The translations under genes and the position numbers were made by a program. A stretch of DNA of 64,000 nucleotides from Thiomicrorhabdus heinhorstiae (GTDB taxonomy: Bacteria > Pseudomonadota > Gammaproteobacteria > Thiomicrospirales > Thiomicrospiraceae): the NCBI RefSeq assembly GCF_013391765.2, contig NZ_JACBGI020000004.1:1-64000 (forward strand), written 5' to 3'. Shown piece after piece: positions 9,265 through 18,963 of this stretch (position 1 is its first letter; every line of letters starts with the position of its first letter). The notes beneath the pieces are model-generated. The model worked only from the letters and a program-made list of their open reading frames with translations. It was not told the origin of the DNA and did no database searches.

Positions 9265-10242
9265 TTACTTATGACGGGTTTGTCTGGAGAATTCGTCGAG
9301 CGAAATTTCGACCAGACCGGTCCGGTCTCGACCCGGACCCTTGATAATTTCTTTGGCGGCCCAGGCGTGGCCGTGAATGACTTCGTAGGTTGCAGGAACC
9401 TTACCTTCCTTGCGGAACTGTTCGTAAGCCTGCAGCATTTTCATAAAACGCTGTTTGCCCATTAATCCTTTTGAACGATCCTGATTCGCCTGAGTGGCAC
9501 CGATCGCTTTGAGGTCTTTCAGGACCCCGATCGGTTTGTCATAGGTCAGAGTGAAGTGTTCGACATCCATGACCGGCTGACCGAATCCTGAGCGGATCAG
9601 AGCATCTCCGAGATCGTGCATATCAATAAACTGGTTGACGTGTTCGTCCTGCGGATCGGCTTGTCGCCAGGATTGACGCAGTTCGGAAAGGGTGTCCGGG
9701 CCGAAAGTGGTAAACATCAACATACCTTCCGGACGTAATACGCGGCGAAATTCTCTAAAGACGGCATCCGGGTCGTCGCACCATTGCAGCATCAGGTTAC
9801 TGACGATCAGATCGACGCTGCCGTCGGCAAACGGCAGTTGGTAGGCATCGGCGTTAACGAGTTTGCTGCGGTTGATATTCGCCCACTTCCGTGTCAGGCG
9901 ACAGGCGTTAAACAGGTTTTGTAAAGATTTCAGTGACGGGAAACGCGGTAGAGTCAGGCGTTTTTGAGCCTGCTTTAACATCCCTTCGGAAAGGTCGACG
10001 GCAAAGCATTGTGCCTGAGGATAACGTTGTTGGATTTTCTCGGTCAAAAGGCCGGTTCCGGCACCGATATCGATAACGACTTTGACTTCGATTGTCGTCA
10101 GCTCCAGGCGTTCGTCTACCCGTTCGGCAACGGTTTTCTGCAAAATAGCCGCGTCGTCATAACTCGGTGCTGCATGACTGAAGTGCTGTTTGATGTGTTG
10201 CCGATTCATCGGCTGCAGAGCGTGATCGCTGCTATTCGGCAT
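9265..10242 (-). CDS. bioC: Malonyl-ACP O-methyltransferase BioC
   Basis: A 325-residue SAM-dependent methyltransferase: motif I VVIDIGAGTGLL near residue 55, FAVDLSEGML, and LPFADGSVDLIVSNLMLQWCDD near 140-160, the last being characteristic of BioC. It methylates malonyl-ACP so that the fatty-acid synthase can build pimeloyl-ACP for biotin. Family members are usually about 250-290 residues; the extra length comes partly from about 30 residues (near 95-125, LPRFPSLKSLQNLFNACRL) between motif I and motif II. Met12 (MNRQHIKQHF) matches the usual family start better than Met1; neither has a good ribosome site. Last gene of the bio operon. Confidence 0.92.
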   Translation of the reverse strand: MPNSSDHALQPMNRQHIKQHFSHAAPSYDDAAILQKTVAERVDERLELTTIEVKVVIDIGAGTGLLTEKIQQRYPQAQCFAVDLSEGMLKQAQKRLTLPRFPSLKSLQNLFNACRLTRKWANINRSKLVNADAYQLPFADGSVDLIVSNLMLQWCDDPDAVFREFRRVLRPEGMLMFTTFGPDTLSELRQSWRQADPQDEHVNQFIDMHDLGDALIRSGFGQPVMDVEHFTLTYDKPIGVLKDLKAIGATQANQDRSKGLMGKQRFMKMLQAYEQFRKEGKVPATYEVIHGHAWAAKEIIKGPGRDRTGLVEISLDEFSRQTRHK

Positions 10243-10311
10243 GGTGTTGTCCGTTGCGTATCTGGGTTTAAAGTATATGAGTGAGCTGTACTTTTATCGA
10301 GTCGCCAGCAG

Positions 10312-11109
10312 TTATTCACTCGAATAGGTCGTTTCGCCATCTTTAAAAATGAATGCGGTTATGGCATCGGCAGTCTGTTGCGGATGCGACAGAAACGGCA
10401 TATGTGCCGCACCATGGATAATATTGGTTTTGGCGAAAGGCTGTATTTTACTGAATTCTGCAATAAATTCCTGCGGAATCAACGGATCCTTTTCGCCGAG
10501 AAGCCATAAAACCGGACATTGAATATCCTGAGCCTGGGGGCGGCAGTCGATCTCTTTTAATAGTTTTAATCCCTGGATCAGTCCCTTCATTGCAGGCATT
10601 TTGTTATCCTGCATGCGCTGGGTGAACTGCCTGATCAGTTGCCGGGCCCCGTCCGAGCCTTGTATCTGTAATTTCCAAAAATGTTTCAGGGTCGCAAGCG
10701 TATCGGCTTGAATAGCATGCATGAAATCGCCGAGCAGGCTGGGTGAGACCGCCCACCGCCACTGATCGGTTTGGGTGAAGCGAGGAGTCGATGCCAGGCA
10801 GATTAAACTCTCGACTCTATCAGGTGTTTGCAGGGCGATTCTCTGTGCCAGCAGTCCGCCGAGTGACCAGCCGAGTAAATGCGTTCGAGCCGGCATGACT
10901 TGTAAAATCGCGTTTAGCCAATCCTGTTCGGTCTGTTCCGAATCTTCGAGAACCGGGCTTTGTCCGAAACCGGGCAGCTCGATCAATGTAACGCGAAAAG
11001 ATTGTCCGAGATAGTCGCGTGCCCACGGTAGCCAGACCGCATTCTGCGCTCCCCAGCCGTGGATAAGGGTCAGGTCTGGCCCTGTTCCGAATTGATCGAC
11101 ATGTAACAT
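10312..11109 (-). CDS. bioH: Pimeloyl-ACP methyl ester carboxylesterase BioH
   Basis: A 265-residue alpha/beta hydrolase with HGWGAQNAVW near residue 18, the nucleophile serine in GWSLGG near 82, acid in LGEKDPLIP near 210, and histidine in GAAHMPFLSHP near 238. It removes the methyl group placed by BioC and ends the pimeloyl-ACP pathway. Length and motifs match E. coli BioH (256). It sits directly before bioC in the operon, after the DUF748 gene. Confidence 0.93.
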   Translation of the reverse strand: MLHVDQFGTGPDLTLIHGWGAQNAVWLPWARDYLGQSFRVTLIELPGFGQSPVLEDSEQTEQDWLNAILQVMPARTHLLGWSLGGLLAQRIALQTPDRVESLICLASTPRFTQTDQWRWAVSPSLLGDFMHAIQADTLATLKHFWKLQIQGSDGARQLIRQFTQRMQDNKMPAMKGLIQGLKLLKEIDCRPQAQDIQCPVLWLLGEKDPLIPQEFIAEFSKIQPFAKTNIIHGAAHMPFLSHPQQTADAITAFIFKDGETTYSSE

Positions 11110-11185
11110 AGGTTTATTGCCCGAAAATTGAGTTCGTAAAGCGCTATTTTAGCGTAAAAGCATCAGGTGAAAGAATGTCGCTTAC

Positions 11186-14100
11186 CTAGATTTCCAGACG
11201 AATTCTCGGGGTTTTGGAGCCTTTGTCGAATTCAGGTTGGCACAAAATGAGTTGAGTTCCGGTTGTGCCTAGGCCAATCAGGTAGCGTTTGATTGATGTT
11301 TGCCGCTGCACCGCCAAGTTTGTGAGTTCGCGATTGGCTACCTTGAGCGCTTCGAGAATTTGTTCCTTGGATTTTGCATCGTTTTGTTGCTTCAGTGCCT
11401 GTTTTTTCAGCTCTTCCAAGGCATCGCGATCACGGGCATTGGCGCCGCCGCATAGTTTAATTTGCACTTTTGATCGCTGTTGCAACAACTGGTGAATTTT
11501 TTGCAGATACTGCTGCATGTCTGGACTGAGCTCGCTACTGCCGGGGGCAAAGTCGACAGATTGCAGTTCAATGGCACTGAGTTGATCCAGAGCCATTCCT
11601 CCGACCAGTGCGATGGCACCGAAAGGTTGCAAGGCGAGTAACAGATAGGTTTTGGTCGCTTTCAGCAAAGTGTTGTTAATGGCTTTACTGATAACATCGC
11701 CGATCTGGAAGTCCGGATTGCTTAAATCGCCTTTAACCGGCAGGTTCAGATCGATCTGCTTGTTTTTGTCTTCCAGCAGGGAAAGTCCGGTTTGCAGCGG
11801 AAGGCTAAAGCCGCTTTCAAACTGATCGGTTCTGGTTTTGTCGATCGATTTCAAAATAAATTGGCGTAGCTGAATACGGTTGCTACTATCGATTTTGCCC
11901 TGAATAATTTGCGTATTCAGTTTTGCCGAAAGCTGACCGCTTTCGATTTGGTAGCCGAGTGCTTTTTCCAGGAGTGGCGAATATTCCAGAAGGGATAAAT
12001 CGCTCAGGTTGGTATCGGCTTGCAGTTGAACCGGCTGTGCCAATGGGGCGATTTTCCCCGAGGTAGAAAGTTCGGAAAACGGCAGCAGTTTGAGTTTCAC
12101 GGCGAAATCGCTGAAAGCTTGCGCTTGAGCGGAGTCGAGTTTTCCTAAAGTGAAGGTTTCCAGCTCAAGCGTTTGCGATAGAGCGGGAGAGGTTTGCTCG
12201 CTTTGAATATGGATTGAATTTTTTCCGGAAACCTCAACGCCGGCAAGTTGCCATAACAAAGCGTCGTCTTTGCTTTCTTGAGCGTTGTCTTTTGCATTAC
12301 CCGCATCCGTTGGGGCGGCGTCGGTTTTAAAACCGCTGGCCGCCAGCCATCGATCCAGCGCCGCCAGGTGGTTATTTTTATCCAGATCCAGCTGCAGGGT
12401 ACTGCCGTCTAACAGAATATTCCCCAATTTGACACGATTACTCGAATGCCAATCAGCTTTATTTAAATTGAGCTGCTCGAGAAGAATGAAGTTGTTGCCG
12501 TTTTGCGGATCTTGCAGTGCGACATGTTTAAGGTTAATGCCGTTGACGCTAATGGAACTTTCCGACTGTTTGCTAAACAAGAGTTTTTTCAATTCGAGCG
12601 AAGACAGTTCTGCCAGCGGGATATTTTGTGCGGTTTCGGCTTTAATTCCCTGCGCCTGAATGTCGCCGCTTACGTTCAGATTGGCAGCGTTTTGCTGAAC
12701 GGAGCCTTGCCACACGATCGAATCGATGCGATTTTTAAGCGGCGTTTGCTGCATTGCGATTTTGGCGAGTTGAACCGTACCCTGATAATCGAGATTTTCT
12801 CCAAATTTGTTGATGGTGATTTGGAAATCGCTGTGCAGGCTATCGTTATCGACGCTGCCGTCGGCAGAGTTCAGGTGCCATTTCTGGATATCCAAAGTCG
12901 CCTGGGTTAACAGCTGAGGAGTCGGTTTTTGTTCGTTGAAATGAGTTTTCAGATCACCCTGCCAGGCAATTTGTTGAATTGCACTGCTCCAGGCGGTGTC
13001 CTGCAAGTTAAGTTGAACCAGTTTGAGCGAACCGCCAAGCTGCAAAGGGTAGTCGGCAGTGCTTTGGTAAGCGAGTTGGCCGTCCCATGAGAATGACTTT
13101 AATGCGGTTTGCAGAGTATTTTGTTTCAGCTCAATGTCGCTGAGTTTAATCGGGCCTTTAAGTTGGGCTTCGAGCTTCTCTCCAAGGTCGGCTTGAAGTT
13201 TTAGAGTGCTTTGCAGGCGTGCTTTAAGTTGCAGATCCGTTTGCTGCAAAGCGAAGGGTTCGCTGTCCAAAGAACCCTGTACGATAAAACGTGATTTTGC
13301 CAGATCGTCTGACTGCAGGCTGCCTTGCCAGGTAAGTTTCGGCACTTCAAGTCGCTGTTCTCCATGTTGCAGCTTGAGTTGCGAAATCTGTAAATTCCCT
13401 TGCTGATGGAATGCGACGGTTTTCTGCTTTTGCTCGACGGTAAAGGTAGAGTCGAGATCTAAAATTCCCTGAGGTAGTTTTATTGTCTGCAGATCCGGCG
13501 AGACCGATTGCAGAATCGGCAGCAGGGTGGTGAGATCCAAATGTTTGATTCTGAAAGTGCCGCTGAGTTTAAGATGTTCTTTCTGCGGCAACAGATTCAG
13601 GTCGACATTGAGCGGCTGGCTGTTTAACTGGCTTAGAAGAGAGAGACGGGCAAGGTGATCGCCGTCACTATAGAGGTCTTTCAATTGTAAACGGCGCAGC
13701 TGCCACAGCTGAGTCTGCTCCTGAAGTTGCATCTTAAGTTCGATGTGATCCAGTTTCAGCTGTTGGATTCCGAATTGCCAGCTTGAAGGTTCCGAGGTTT
13801 GTTCTTCGCTTTTACCGGCGAGTTTGATTCCGGCAACACTGGGTGCTTCGCCCTGCTTCCAGGCAAGATGGATCTTACTGTCTTCAAGCGAGACATTTTC
13901 GAGGATCACGCGTTTGCTGAAGAGCGAAGAGTAATCGATGCTGGCTTGTAAGCTTCCTAAACGGCCGGTTTCCTGCTGAGAGTCGATAAAACGTAACTCG
14001 CTCAGTTGGATTCGGCCTTTAAAAGGGTTGAACGACAGGTCATCGATGGCGACATCGTGAAACCCTTGCTGTTCGAGCTGATATTTGACAAGTGGCTTGA

Positions 14101-14203
14101 GTCCCCAGGCGAAAAAAGCCAGGATTGCGAGCAGCACAACAACCAGAGCGGCCGCAAAAGTTCGCAAAGAGAATAGTGATGAATTTGCCAAGAACCCTTT
14201 CAT
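11186..14203 (-). CDS. DUF748 (AsmA-like) envelope protein
   Basis: A 1005-residue protein with one N-terminal membrane segment (about 15-32, LAALVVVLLAILAFFAWGL) and then long repeated beta-rich segments typical of the AsmA/DUF748 superfamily. The C-terminal part (about 880-1000) has an OmpA-like flavour (VDFAPGSSELSPDMQQYLQKIHQLLQQ). Family members are thought to lie across the periplasm; a job in biotin synthesis is not known. It is embedded between bioF (15 bases upstream) and bioH, with AGGA before its ATG, so it is probably cotranscribed with the biotin genes. Function unknown; a link to lipid or envelope traffic is inference from the superfamily. Confidence 0.8.
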   Translation of the reverse strand: MKGFLANSSLFSLRTFAAALVVVLLAILAFFAWGLKPLVKYQLEQQGFHDVAIDDLSFNPFKGRIQLSELRFIDSQQETGRLGSLQASIDYSSLFSKRVILENVSLEDSKIHLAWKQGEAPSVAGIKLAGKSEEQTSEPSSWQFGIQQLKLDHIELKMQLQEQTQLWQLRRLQLKDLYSDGDHLARLSLLSQLNSQPLNVDLNLLPQKEHLKLSGTFRIKHLDLTTLLPILQSVSPDLQTIKLPQGILDLDSTFTVEQKQKTVAFHQQGNLQISQLKLQHGEQRLEVPKLTWQGSLQSDDLAKSRFIVQGSLDSEPFALQQTDLQLKARLQSTLKLQADLGEKLEAQLKGPIKLSDIELKQNTLQTALKSFSWDGQLAYQSTADYPLQLGGSLKLVQLNLQDTAWSSAIQQIAWQGDLKTHFNEQKPTPQLLTQATLDIQKWHLNSADGSVDNDSLHSDFQITINKFGENLDYQGTVQLAKIAMQQTPLKNRIDSIVWQGSVQQNAANLNVSGDIQAQGIKAETAQNIPLAELSSLELKKLLFSKQSESSISVNGINLKHVALQDPQNGNNFILLEQLNLNKADWHSSNRVKLGNILLDGSTLQLDLDKNNHLAALDRWLAASGFKTDAAPTDAGNAKDNAQESKDDALLWQLAGVEVSGKNSIHIQSEQTSPALSQTLELETFTLGKLDSAQAQAFSDFAVKLKLLPFSELSTSGKIAPLAQPVQLQADTNLSDLSLLEYSPLLEKALGYQIESGQLSAKLNTQIIQGKIDSSNRIQLRQFILKSIDKTRTDQFESGFSLPLQTGLSLLEDKNKQIDLNLPVKGDLSNPDFQIGDVISKAINNTLLKATKTYLLLALQPFGAIALVGGMALDQLSAIELQSVDFAPGSSELSPDMQQYLQKIHQLLQQRSKVQIKLCGGANARDRDALEELKKQALKQQNDAKSKEQILEALKVANRELTNLAVQRQTSIKRYLIGLGTTGTQLILCQPEFDKGSKTPRIRLEI

Positions 14204-14218
14204 TAAGGCTTTCCTATA

Positions 14219-15415
14219 TCAGTTTTTGCGGAGTTGCGTCTGCACTTTTTGCAAAGCCTGAAGCAGATCATCTACTTCTTGTATGCTGTGTTTAGCGCTG
14301 AAAGTGATGCGAAGACGGGCGCTGCCTTGCGGAACCGTCGGCGGTCGAATCGCCGCGACCCAGAAGCCGAGCTCCTGCAATGCATGGCTCCATTGTAGTG
14401 CGCTTTCACTGTCACCGATGACAATCGGTTGAATCGGGCTGATCGAAGGCATCAGGTCCAAACCAAGTTGTTCGGCACCCGAACGGAAATGTTCGATCAA
14501 TTGTTGTAAATGTCGTCTTTGGCGATCGGCATTTTTTAGCTGATTTAGCGCCTCGCGGGTAGCCACGGCATTGATTTGCGGTGACGCAGTCGTGTAGATG
14601 TAAGGTCGGGCGAACTGAATGAGGGATTCGATCAGAATGTTACTGCCAGCAACAAAAGCACCGGAGGTTCCGAATGCTTTACCCAGAGTCCCGACCAGAA
14701 TAGTGTTGTCGTCTATCGTGCGGCTAAAATAGTTAAAACACCCCAAGCCGTTTTCGCCGATCGGGCCGAAGCCGTGGGCGTCATCGATCATCAGCCAGGC
14801 ATGATAGCGCTGCGCAAGATCCTGCAAACGATCAATCGGCGCCATGTCGCCGTCCATGCTGAAAACACCGTCGCTGATAATCAGCACTTGGCGTTGTTCT
14901 TTCTCCGCCTGAAGCAGACGTTTTTCCAGAGCACGCATATCATTGTGCGGATAGCGTTTGAGTTCGGCAGCGGATTGCAGGGCTCCGTCAATCAGGGAGG
15001 CATGACACAGTTTGTCAGCGAGAATTAAATCATCTTTCTGCATCAAGGCCTGCGGTACGGCCAGGTTTGCCATATAGCCGGTGGAAAACAGCAGACTGCG
15101 TTGACAGCCGAGCCAGTCGGCGAGCTCGTCTTCCAATAGATGGTGTTCAAGGTGATGACCGGTTACCAGATGGGCGGCGCCCGAACCGTAACCGACCTGG
15201 CCGGATTGCAAAGCATGAATCACCGCCTGCTTAATATGCGGGTTGTCGGCGAGGCCCAGATAGTCGTTGGAGCAGAAATTGATTGTCTGCCGTCCGTTCA
15301 GGTTCATTTGCGGTTGTTGCGGTCCGAAACTTAACGGGCGGCGGCGATAGAGATGAGCTTCCTGACGTTCTTGAAGACGGTCTGCGAAGCGCTGTTTCAG
15401 GGTTTGTTGAGCCAC
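14219..15415 (-). CDS. bioF: 8-amino-7-oxononanoate synthase BioF
   Basis: A 398-residue PLP enzyme of the alpha-oxoamine synthase family. It joins pimeloyl-ACP and alanine. Visible landmarks: NDYLGLADNP near residue 50, GYGSGAAHLVTGHHLEHHLLE near 76-96, DDAHGFG near 215, and the PLP lysine in LVGTLGKAFG near 245. Length equals that of characterised enzymes. It follows bioB with a 20-base gap and precedes the DUF748 gene. Confidence 0.96.
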   Translation of the reverse strand: MAQQTLKQRFADRLQERQEAHLYRRRPLSFGPQQPQMNLNGRQTINFCSNDYLGLADNPHIKQAVIHALQSGQVGYGSGAAHLVTGHHLEHHLLEDELADWLGCQRSLLFSTGYMANLAVPQALMQKDDLILADKLCHASLIDGALQSAAELKRYPHNDMRALEKRLLQAEKEQRQVLIISDGVFSMDGDMAPIDRLQDLAQRYHAWLMIDDAHGFGPIGENGLGCFNYFSRTIDDNTILVGTLGKAFGTSGAFVAGSNILIESLIQFARPYIYTTASPQINAVATREALNQLKNADRQRRHLQQLIEHFRSGAEQLGLDLMPSISPIQPIVIGDSESALQWSHALQELGFWVAAIRPPTVPQGSARLRITFSAKHSIQEVDDLLQALQKVQTQLRKN

Positions 15416-15435
15416 TTACATTCAGTCTGAAACGA

Positions 15436-16452
15436 TCAGGCGGCGGAGTCGTCGGTTTTTTGTTCTTTGGTTTCGGCAACCGCTTCACGTTTTTCCATAT
15501 TGATTCCGAGCTTGGCAAACAATTGACTGTCGTGATCCGATTCCGGGTTTTCGGTGGTGAGCAGTCTGTCACCGTAAAAGATCGAATTGGCGCCGGCCAT
15601 AAAGCACAGTGCCTGAGCTTCATCGGTCAATTCCATGCGACCTGCCGACAGACGGACATAGGATTGCGGCATCAGGATGCGGGCGGTTGCGATCACGCGA
15701 ATAAATTCGAAGGAGTCGGTTTTACCGCGCATATGCGCCAGAGGGGTTCCTTCAATCGGCACTAGTAGATTGATCGGTACGCTGCTTGGATGGTGGTGCA
15801 TATTGGCGAAGGTGCGCAGCAGTTCGGCACGATCCTGATGGGCTTCGCCCATACCGATAATGCCTCCGGAGCAGACATTGATACCGGCTTTTTGCACCTT
15901 GTCGATGGTGTCCAGTCGGTCTTGGAAACTACGGGTGGTAATCACTTTCGGGTAATAGGCTTCCGAAGTGTCCAGGTTATGGTTGTAGTAATCCAGTCCG
16001 GCTTCCTTCAACATCGCAACCTGCTCGTCGTCGAGCATGCCCAAGGTTACGCAGGTTTCCATTCCAAGGCCTTTGACCATTTTTACCATATCGAGAACGA
16101 TCGGGAAATCTTTTTTGTTCGGGTTGCGCCAGGCGGCGCCCATGCACAGACGGGTTGCGCCCTTTTCCTTCGCTGCCAGCGCGGTATCGATCACCTCTTG
16201 AACCGCCATCATTTTTTCTTTTTCCAGGCCGGTATCATAGCGCGAGCTTTGCGAACAGTAAGAACAGTCTTCGGCACAGCCACCGGTTTTGATATTCACC
16301 AGAGTGCTGGTCTGAACTTCGTTGGGGTTGAAGTTTTGACGGTGGACAGTCTGGGCTTGGAACATTAGGTCATTGAATGGCTGGTCCATAATGGCGCGAA
16401 TCTCTTCAAGCGTCCAATCGTGTCGAATTTGACCTAAAGTTTCCATGTTCAT
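15436..16452 (-). CDS. bioB: Biotin synthase BioB
   Basis: A 338-residue radical-SAM enzyme with the CxxxCxxC cluster CAEDCSYC near residue 57-64, and the conserved [13 protein letters not shown] and GGIIGMGE blocks. It inserts sulfur into dethiobiotin. First gene of the minus-strand bio operon bioB-bioF-DUF748-bioH-bioC. GGAA lies about 9 bases before the ATG. The C-terminal 25 residues are a charged tail beyond the conserved core. bioA and bioD are not in the window. Confidence 0.97.
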   Translation of the reverse strand: MNMETLGQIRHDWTLEEIRAIMDQPFNDLMFQAQTVHRQNFNPNEVQTSTLVNIKTGGCAEDCSYCSQSSRYDTGLEKEKMMAVQEVIDTALAAKEKGATRLCMGAAWRNPNKKDFPIVLDMVKMVKGLGMETCVTLGMLDDEQVAMLKEAGLDYYNHNLDTSEAYYPKVITTRSFQDRLDTIDKVQKAGINVCSGGIIGMGEAHQDRAELLRTFANMHHHPSSVPINLLVPIEGTPLAHMRGKTDSFEFIRVIATARILMPQSYVRLSAGRMELTDEAQALCFMAGANSIFYGDRLLTTENPESDHDSQLFAKLGINMEKREAVAETKEQKTDDSAA

Positions 16453-16491
16453 AGGGATGATTTCCGTGTTTACTGTTCAAATAAAACCTAT

Positions 16492-16520
16492 ATTATAGCT
16501 TAAGAAGGCTTGAGACAATT
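16492..16520 (-). promoter_or_regulatory. Candidate bioB promoter
   Basis: On the minus strand TATAAT (16492-16497) lies about 40 bases before bioB, with a TTGTCT-like -35 region 15-16 bases upstream. The spacing is slightly short. I found no BirA-type operator near it. Confidence 0.45.
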
Positions 16521-16574
16521 TTGAAAAATAGCACTCTGGTATTTGATTTTGCTAACTTCTGAAGAGGTTGTGGC

Positions 16575-17270
16575 ATGGATTGGAAAAGCTTGCGCAGGCG
16601 CATGGAAAACTGGTGGCTACCGCCGCGATGTGTTTTGAGTGGTGCGCCCGGAGAGGAATTTGATCTTAGTCTGGAACAGTTGCAGCAATTGCGTTGTACG
16701 CAGAATATGTGTCCGCAATGCGCCGGTTTCAGCCATGAGAGTCGTTTATGCGGTTCCTGTCTTGCCGAAGGGAATGCTGTCGATCGCTCTCAGGTGGCTT
16801 GGTTCTTTTCCGGACCTTTAATAGAATTGATTCACGGTTTGAAGTACGGCAATCGCTATGCTTACGGCCGCTTATTGGCGGAGTTATGGGCGCCGAAGCT
16901 GCAGGCCGATGGGGTTGAGCTGTTGTTACCGGTTCCGATTCATCCGTTGCGTCGCCGCGATAGAGGTTATAACCAGGCGGAAGTGTTAGCGCGTAATTTG
17001 GGATCGATGTTGAATATCCCGGTTTGCAGTGATGCACTGTTTCGCATCCGCAATACGCCGAGTCAGACCAGTCTCAGTGCAAAGCAGCGACAAGAGAATT
17101 TAAAGACAGCGTTCGACGTTAACGCCGAACGCTTACAGGGAGTTCGGCATATCGCCTTGGTCGATGATGTAATTACCACCGGCGCGACCATGCGGAATCT
17201 GGCCTTAGCTTTGCGCAAGTCGGAAAGGATTGAAACCATTCAGGCTTGGGCAACGGCAAAAACCGAATAA
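16575..17270 (+). CDS. ComF family phosphoribosyltransferase-like protein
   Basis: A 231-residue protein with an N-terminal cysteine cluster (C19, then CTQNMCPQC and CGSC near 39-60), and a C-terminal type-I phosphoribosyltransferase fold with the PRPP loop VDDVITTGATM near 195-205. ComF family proteins assist DNA uptake in naturally competent bacteria; in many gammaproteobacteria this gene (also called GntX) lies next to bio genes, as here, divergent from bioB. GAGG precedes the ATG. Function in this organism is inferred from family only. Confidence 0.88.
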   Translation: MDWKSLRRRMENWWLPPRCVLSGAPGEEFDLSLEQLQQLRCTQNMCPQCAGFSHESRLCGSCLAEGNAVDRSQVAWFFSGPLIELIHGLKYGNRYAYGRLLAELWAPKLQADGVELLLPVPIHPLRRRDRGYNQAEVLARNLGSMLNIPVCSDALFRIRNTPSQTSLSAKQRQENLKTAFDVNAERLQGVRHIALVDDVITTGATMRNLALALRKSERIETIQAWATAKTE

Positions 17271-17331
17271 TAAGAATGACACAATTTTCTGTTACCTTTA
17301 GGTCCACCATCCATCTCAGTGAGGAGTCTTT

Positions 17332-18228
17332 ATGAGTCATGATGTCCAAGTCGTGTCGCATCACCATAACCATTTAGGTTGTTGCCAAAAACAATCGCAG
17401 CGCAAGGTTATGATCGCCGCCATTATCACCGCTACCTATATGCTGGTGGAAATTATCGGTGGCTTGTGGGTCAACTCGATCGCCCTGGTGGCAGACGGCG
17501 TTCATATGCTGACCGATGCGATGGCGTTGATGATTGCATGGTGGGGATTTAAGATCAGTCGTCGTCCAGCGAATGCAAACATGACATTCGGTTTTCAGCG
17601 CTTTCAGATTCTGACGGCTTTCGTCAACGGTTTTACGCTGCTTTTGATCGTTATCGGTATCTATGTCATGGCAATCCAGCGTTTTATCGAACCGCAAGAG
17701 GTGATGGGTAAGGAGATGTTCATTATTGCGATTATCGGTCTGATAAATAATCTGGTGGTGTTCGGAATACTGCACTCCGGTGACCAGCATAATATGAACA
17801 TGCGCGGCGCGACCTTACACTTTCTTGGTGATACGCTAGGATCGGTGGCGGTTATTGTCGGCGCTATTATTATCTATTACACCGGTTGGATGCCAATCGA
17901 TCCGATCTTGTCGATTATTATGGCTACGATTATCGGTATTGGTGCCTTTCGCCTGACGAAAGAGTCGGCGCATATTTTATTGGAAGGGGTTCCGGCCGGT
18001 TACGAGATTTCGGTGATTAAGGCAGATCTCGAGGCGCGCTTCTCTTATCTGACCAAGGTTCACCACATTCACCTGTGGGCGATTGCCGAAGATCAAGTCA
18101 TGATGACACTACATGCCAAGACCGATCTACGGCATATTAACGATGCCACCCTTTCCGAGATTAAAGAGTACCTGCTTTCCGAACACAAGGTTCATCATGT
18201 CACCTTGCAGTTGGAAACCGAGTTATAG
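17332..18228 (+). CDS. Cation diffusion facilitator (zinc/divalent metal exporter)
   Basis: A 298-residue inner-membrane exporter with six membrane segments in the first 210 residues and a cytosolic C-terminal domain. Metal-site motifs HxxxD are visible in segment 2 (HMLTD near 60) and segment 5 (GDTLG preceded by H near 163). The N-terminus is rich in His and Cys (HHHNHLGCC). Closest in form to ZitB/CzcD-type transporters that expel Zn, Co or Cd in exchange for protons. GAGGAG lies before the ATG. Convergent with a zinc peptidase gene. Confidence 0.9.
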   Translation: MSHDVQVVSHHHNHLGCCQKQSQRKVMIAAIITATYMLVEIIGGLWVNSIALVADGVHMLTDAMALMIAWWGFKISRRPANANMTFGFQRFQILTAFVNGFTLLLIVIGIYVMAIQRFIEPQEVMGKEMFIIAIIGLINNLVVFGILHSGDQHNMNMRGATLHFLGDTLGSVAVIVGAIIIYYTGWMPIDPILSIIMATIIGIGAFRLTKESAHILLEGVPAGYEISVIKADLEARFSYLTKVHHIHLWAIAEDQVMMTLHAKTDLRHINDATLSEIKEYLLSEHKVHHVTLQLETEL

Positions 18229-18244
18229 TGGTTGTCGTCTTTGA

Positions 18245-18931
18245 TTAGCGTTTCAGCGCCTTTAACCATTTCCACAGGTTGAACAGACTCGACAAAGAGG
18301 CAGCAACATAGGTTAAGGCACAGGCGAGAAGAATGCGCTTGGCGGTTTTCTGATCCTTTGCATCCAGATAGTTGCCTTCCTTGAGAAGAGGCAGAGCTCG
18401 GTTGAAGCTGGCATCGAATTCTACCGGCAAAGTATTCAGATGGATAATTACCGGCACGCCCATGGCGATAAATCCCGCAGCAAAGGTAACTAAACCGATC
18501 ATCGGAGTATGCAGTAACGGAATCAATATCGGCGTGACCATCAGGGCGACACCGGCAAATTTCTGCATGATGGCAGCGCGTTCGACCAGCAGTGTTCGCT
18601 GCTTTAAGGGAGGGTAGTGCTGCTGATCTTGCAAAGCATGACCGATTTCATGGGCAACGGTGGTGATGGCCGTCAGGGAGTTCGAATGGGCGTTGGCTTG
18701 CGAGATTCGCACGACTTTCTCGATCGGATCATAGTGATCGCCCTGATTGGTTTCTTCCAGGCGTACGCCGTGCAATCCGAATTTTTTAATCAGGTGTGCG
18801 CCGAATTGCAGCCCGGTTCCAGGGATATCAGAGTGGGGAACACGGTACTTATTCAGAATGTGTCGGCTCCATAGCTGTGGCAAGGTCGTGATAATAAATA
18901 GCAGTACGAACCCGACGATTAATAATCCCAT
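18245..18931 (-). CDS. Neutral zinc metallopeptidase, YugP-like membrane protein
   Basis: A 228-residue protein with an N-terminal membrane anchor (residues 2-18), the zinc-binding HEIGHALQ motif near 90-97, and two or three membrane segments in the C-terminal half. This is the pattern of the Zn_peptidase_2 (YugP) family of predicted membrane proteases; substrates are unknown. GAGAG lies before the ATG. It is the last gene of the long minus-strand run that starts at hisB, with a 32-base gap to the thioredoxin-like gene. Confidence 0.85.
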   Translation of the reverse strand: MGLLIVGFVLLFIITTLPQLWSRHILNKYRVPHSDIPGTGLQFGAHLIKKFGLHGVRLEETNQGDHYDPIEKVVRISQANAHSNSLTAITTVAHEIGHALQDQQHYPPLKQRTLLVERAAIMQKFAGVALMVTPILIPLLHTPMIGLVTFAAGFIAMGVPVIIHLNTLPVEFDASFNRALPLLKEGNYLDAKDQKTAKRILLACALTYVAASLSSLFNLWKWLKALKR

Positions 18932-18963
18932 TGATCTCTCGTTAATTTCAATTCAGTTAGTCG

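Noticed and set aside
15790-16368. Long open frame antisense to bioB (192 codons)
   Set aside because: Mirror of the bioB coding strand with odd Phe/His-rich composition and no motifs.
16453-16574. BirA operator upstream of bioB
   Set aside because: No TTGTAAACC-N15-GGTTTACAA arrangement; only a partial GTTTAC near 16471.
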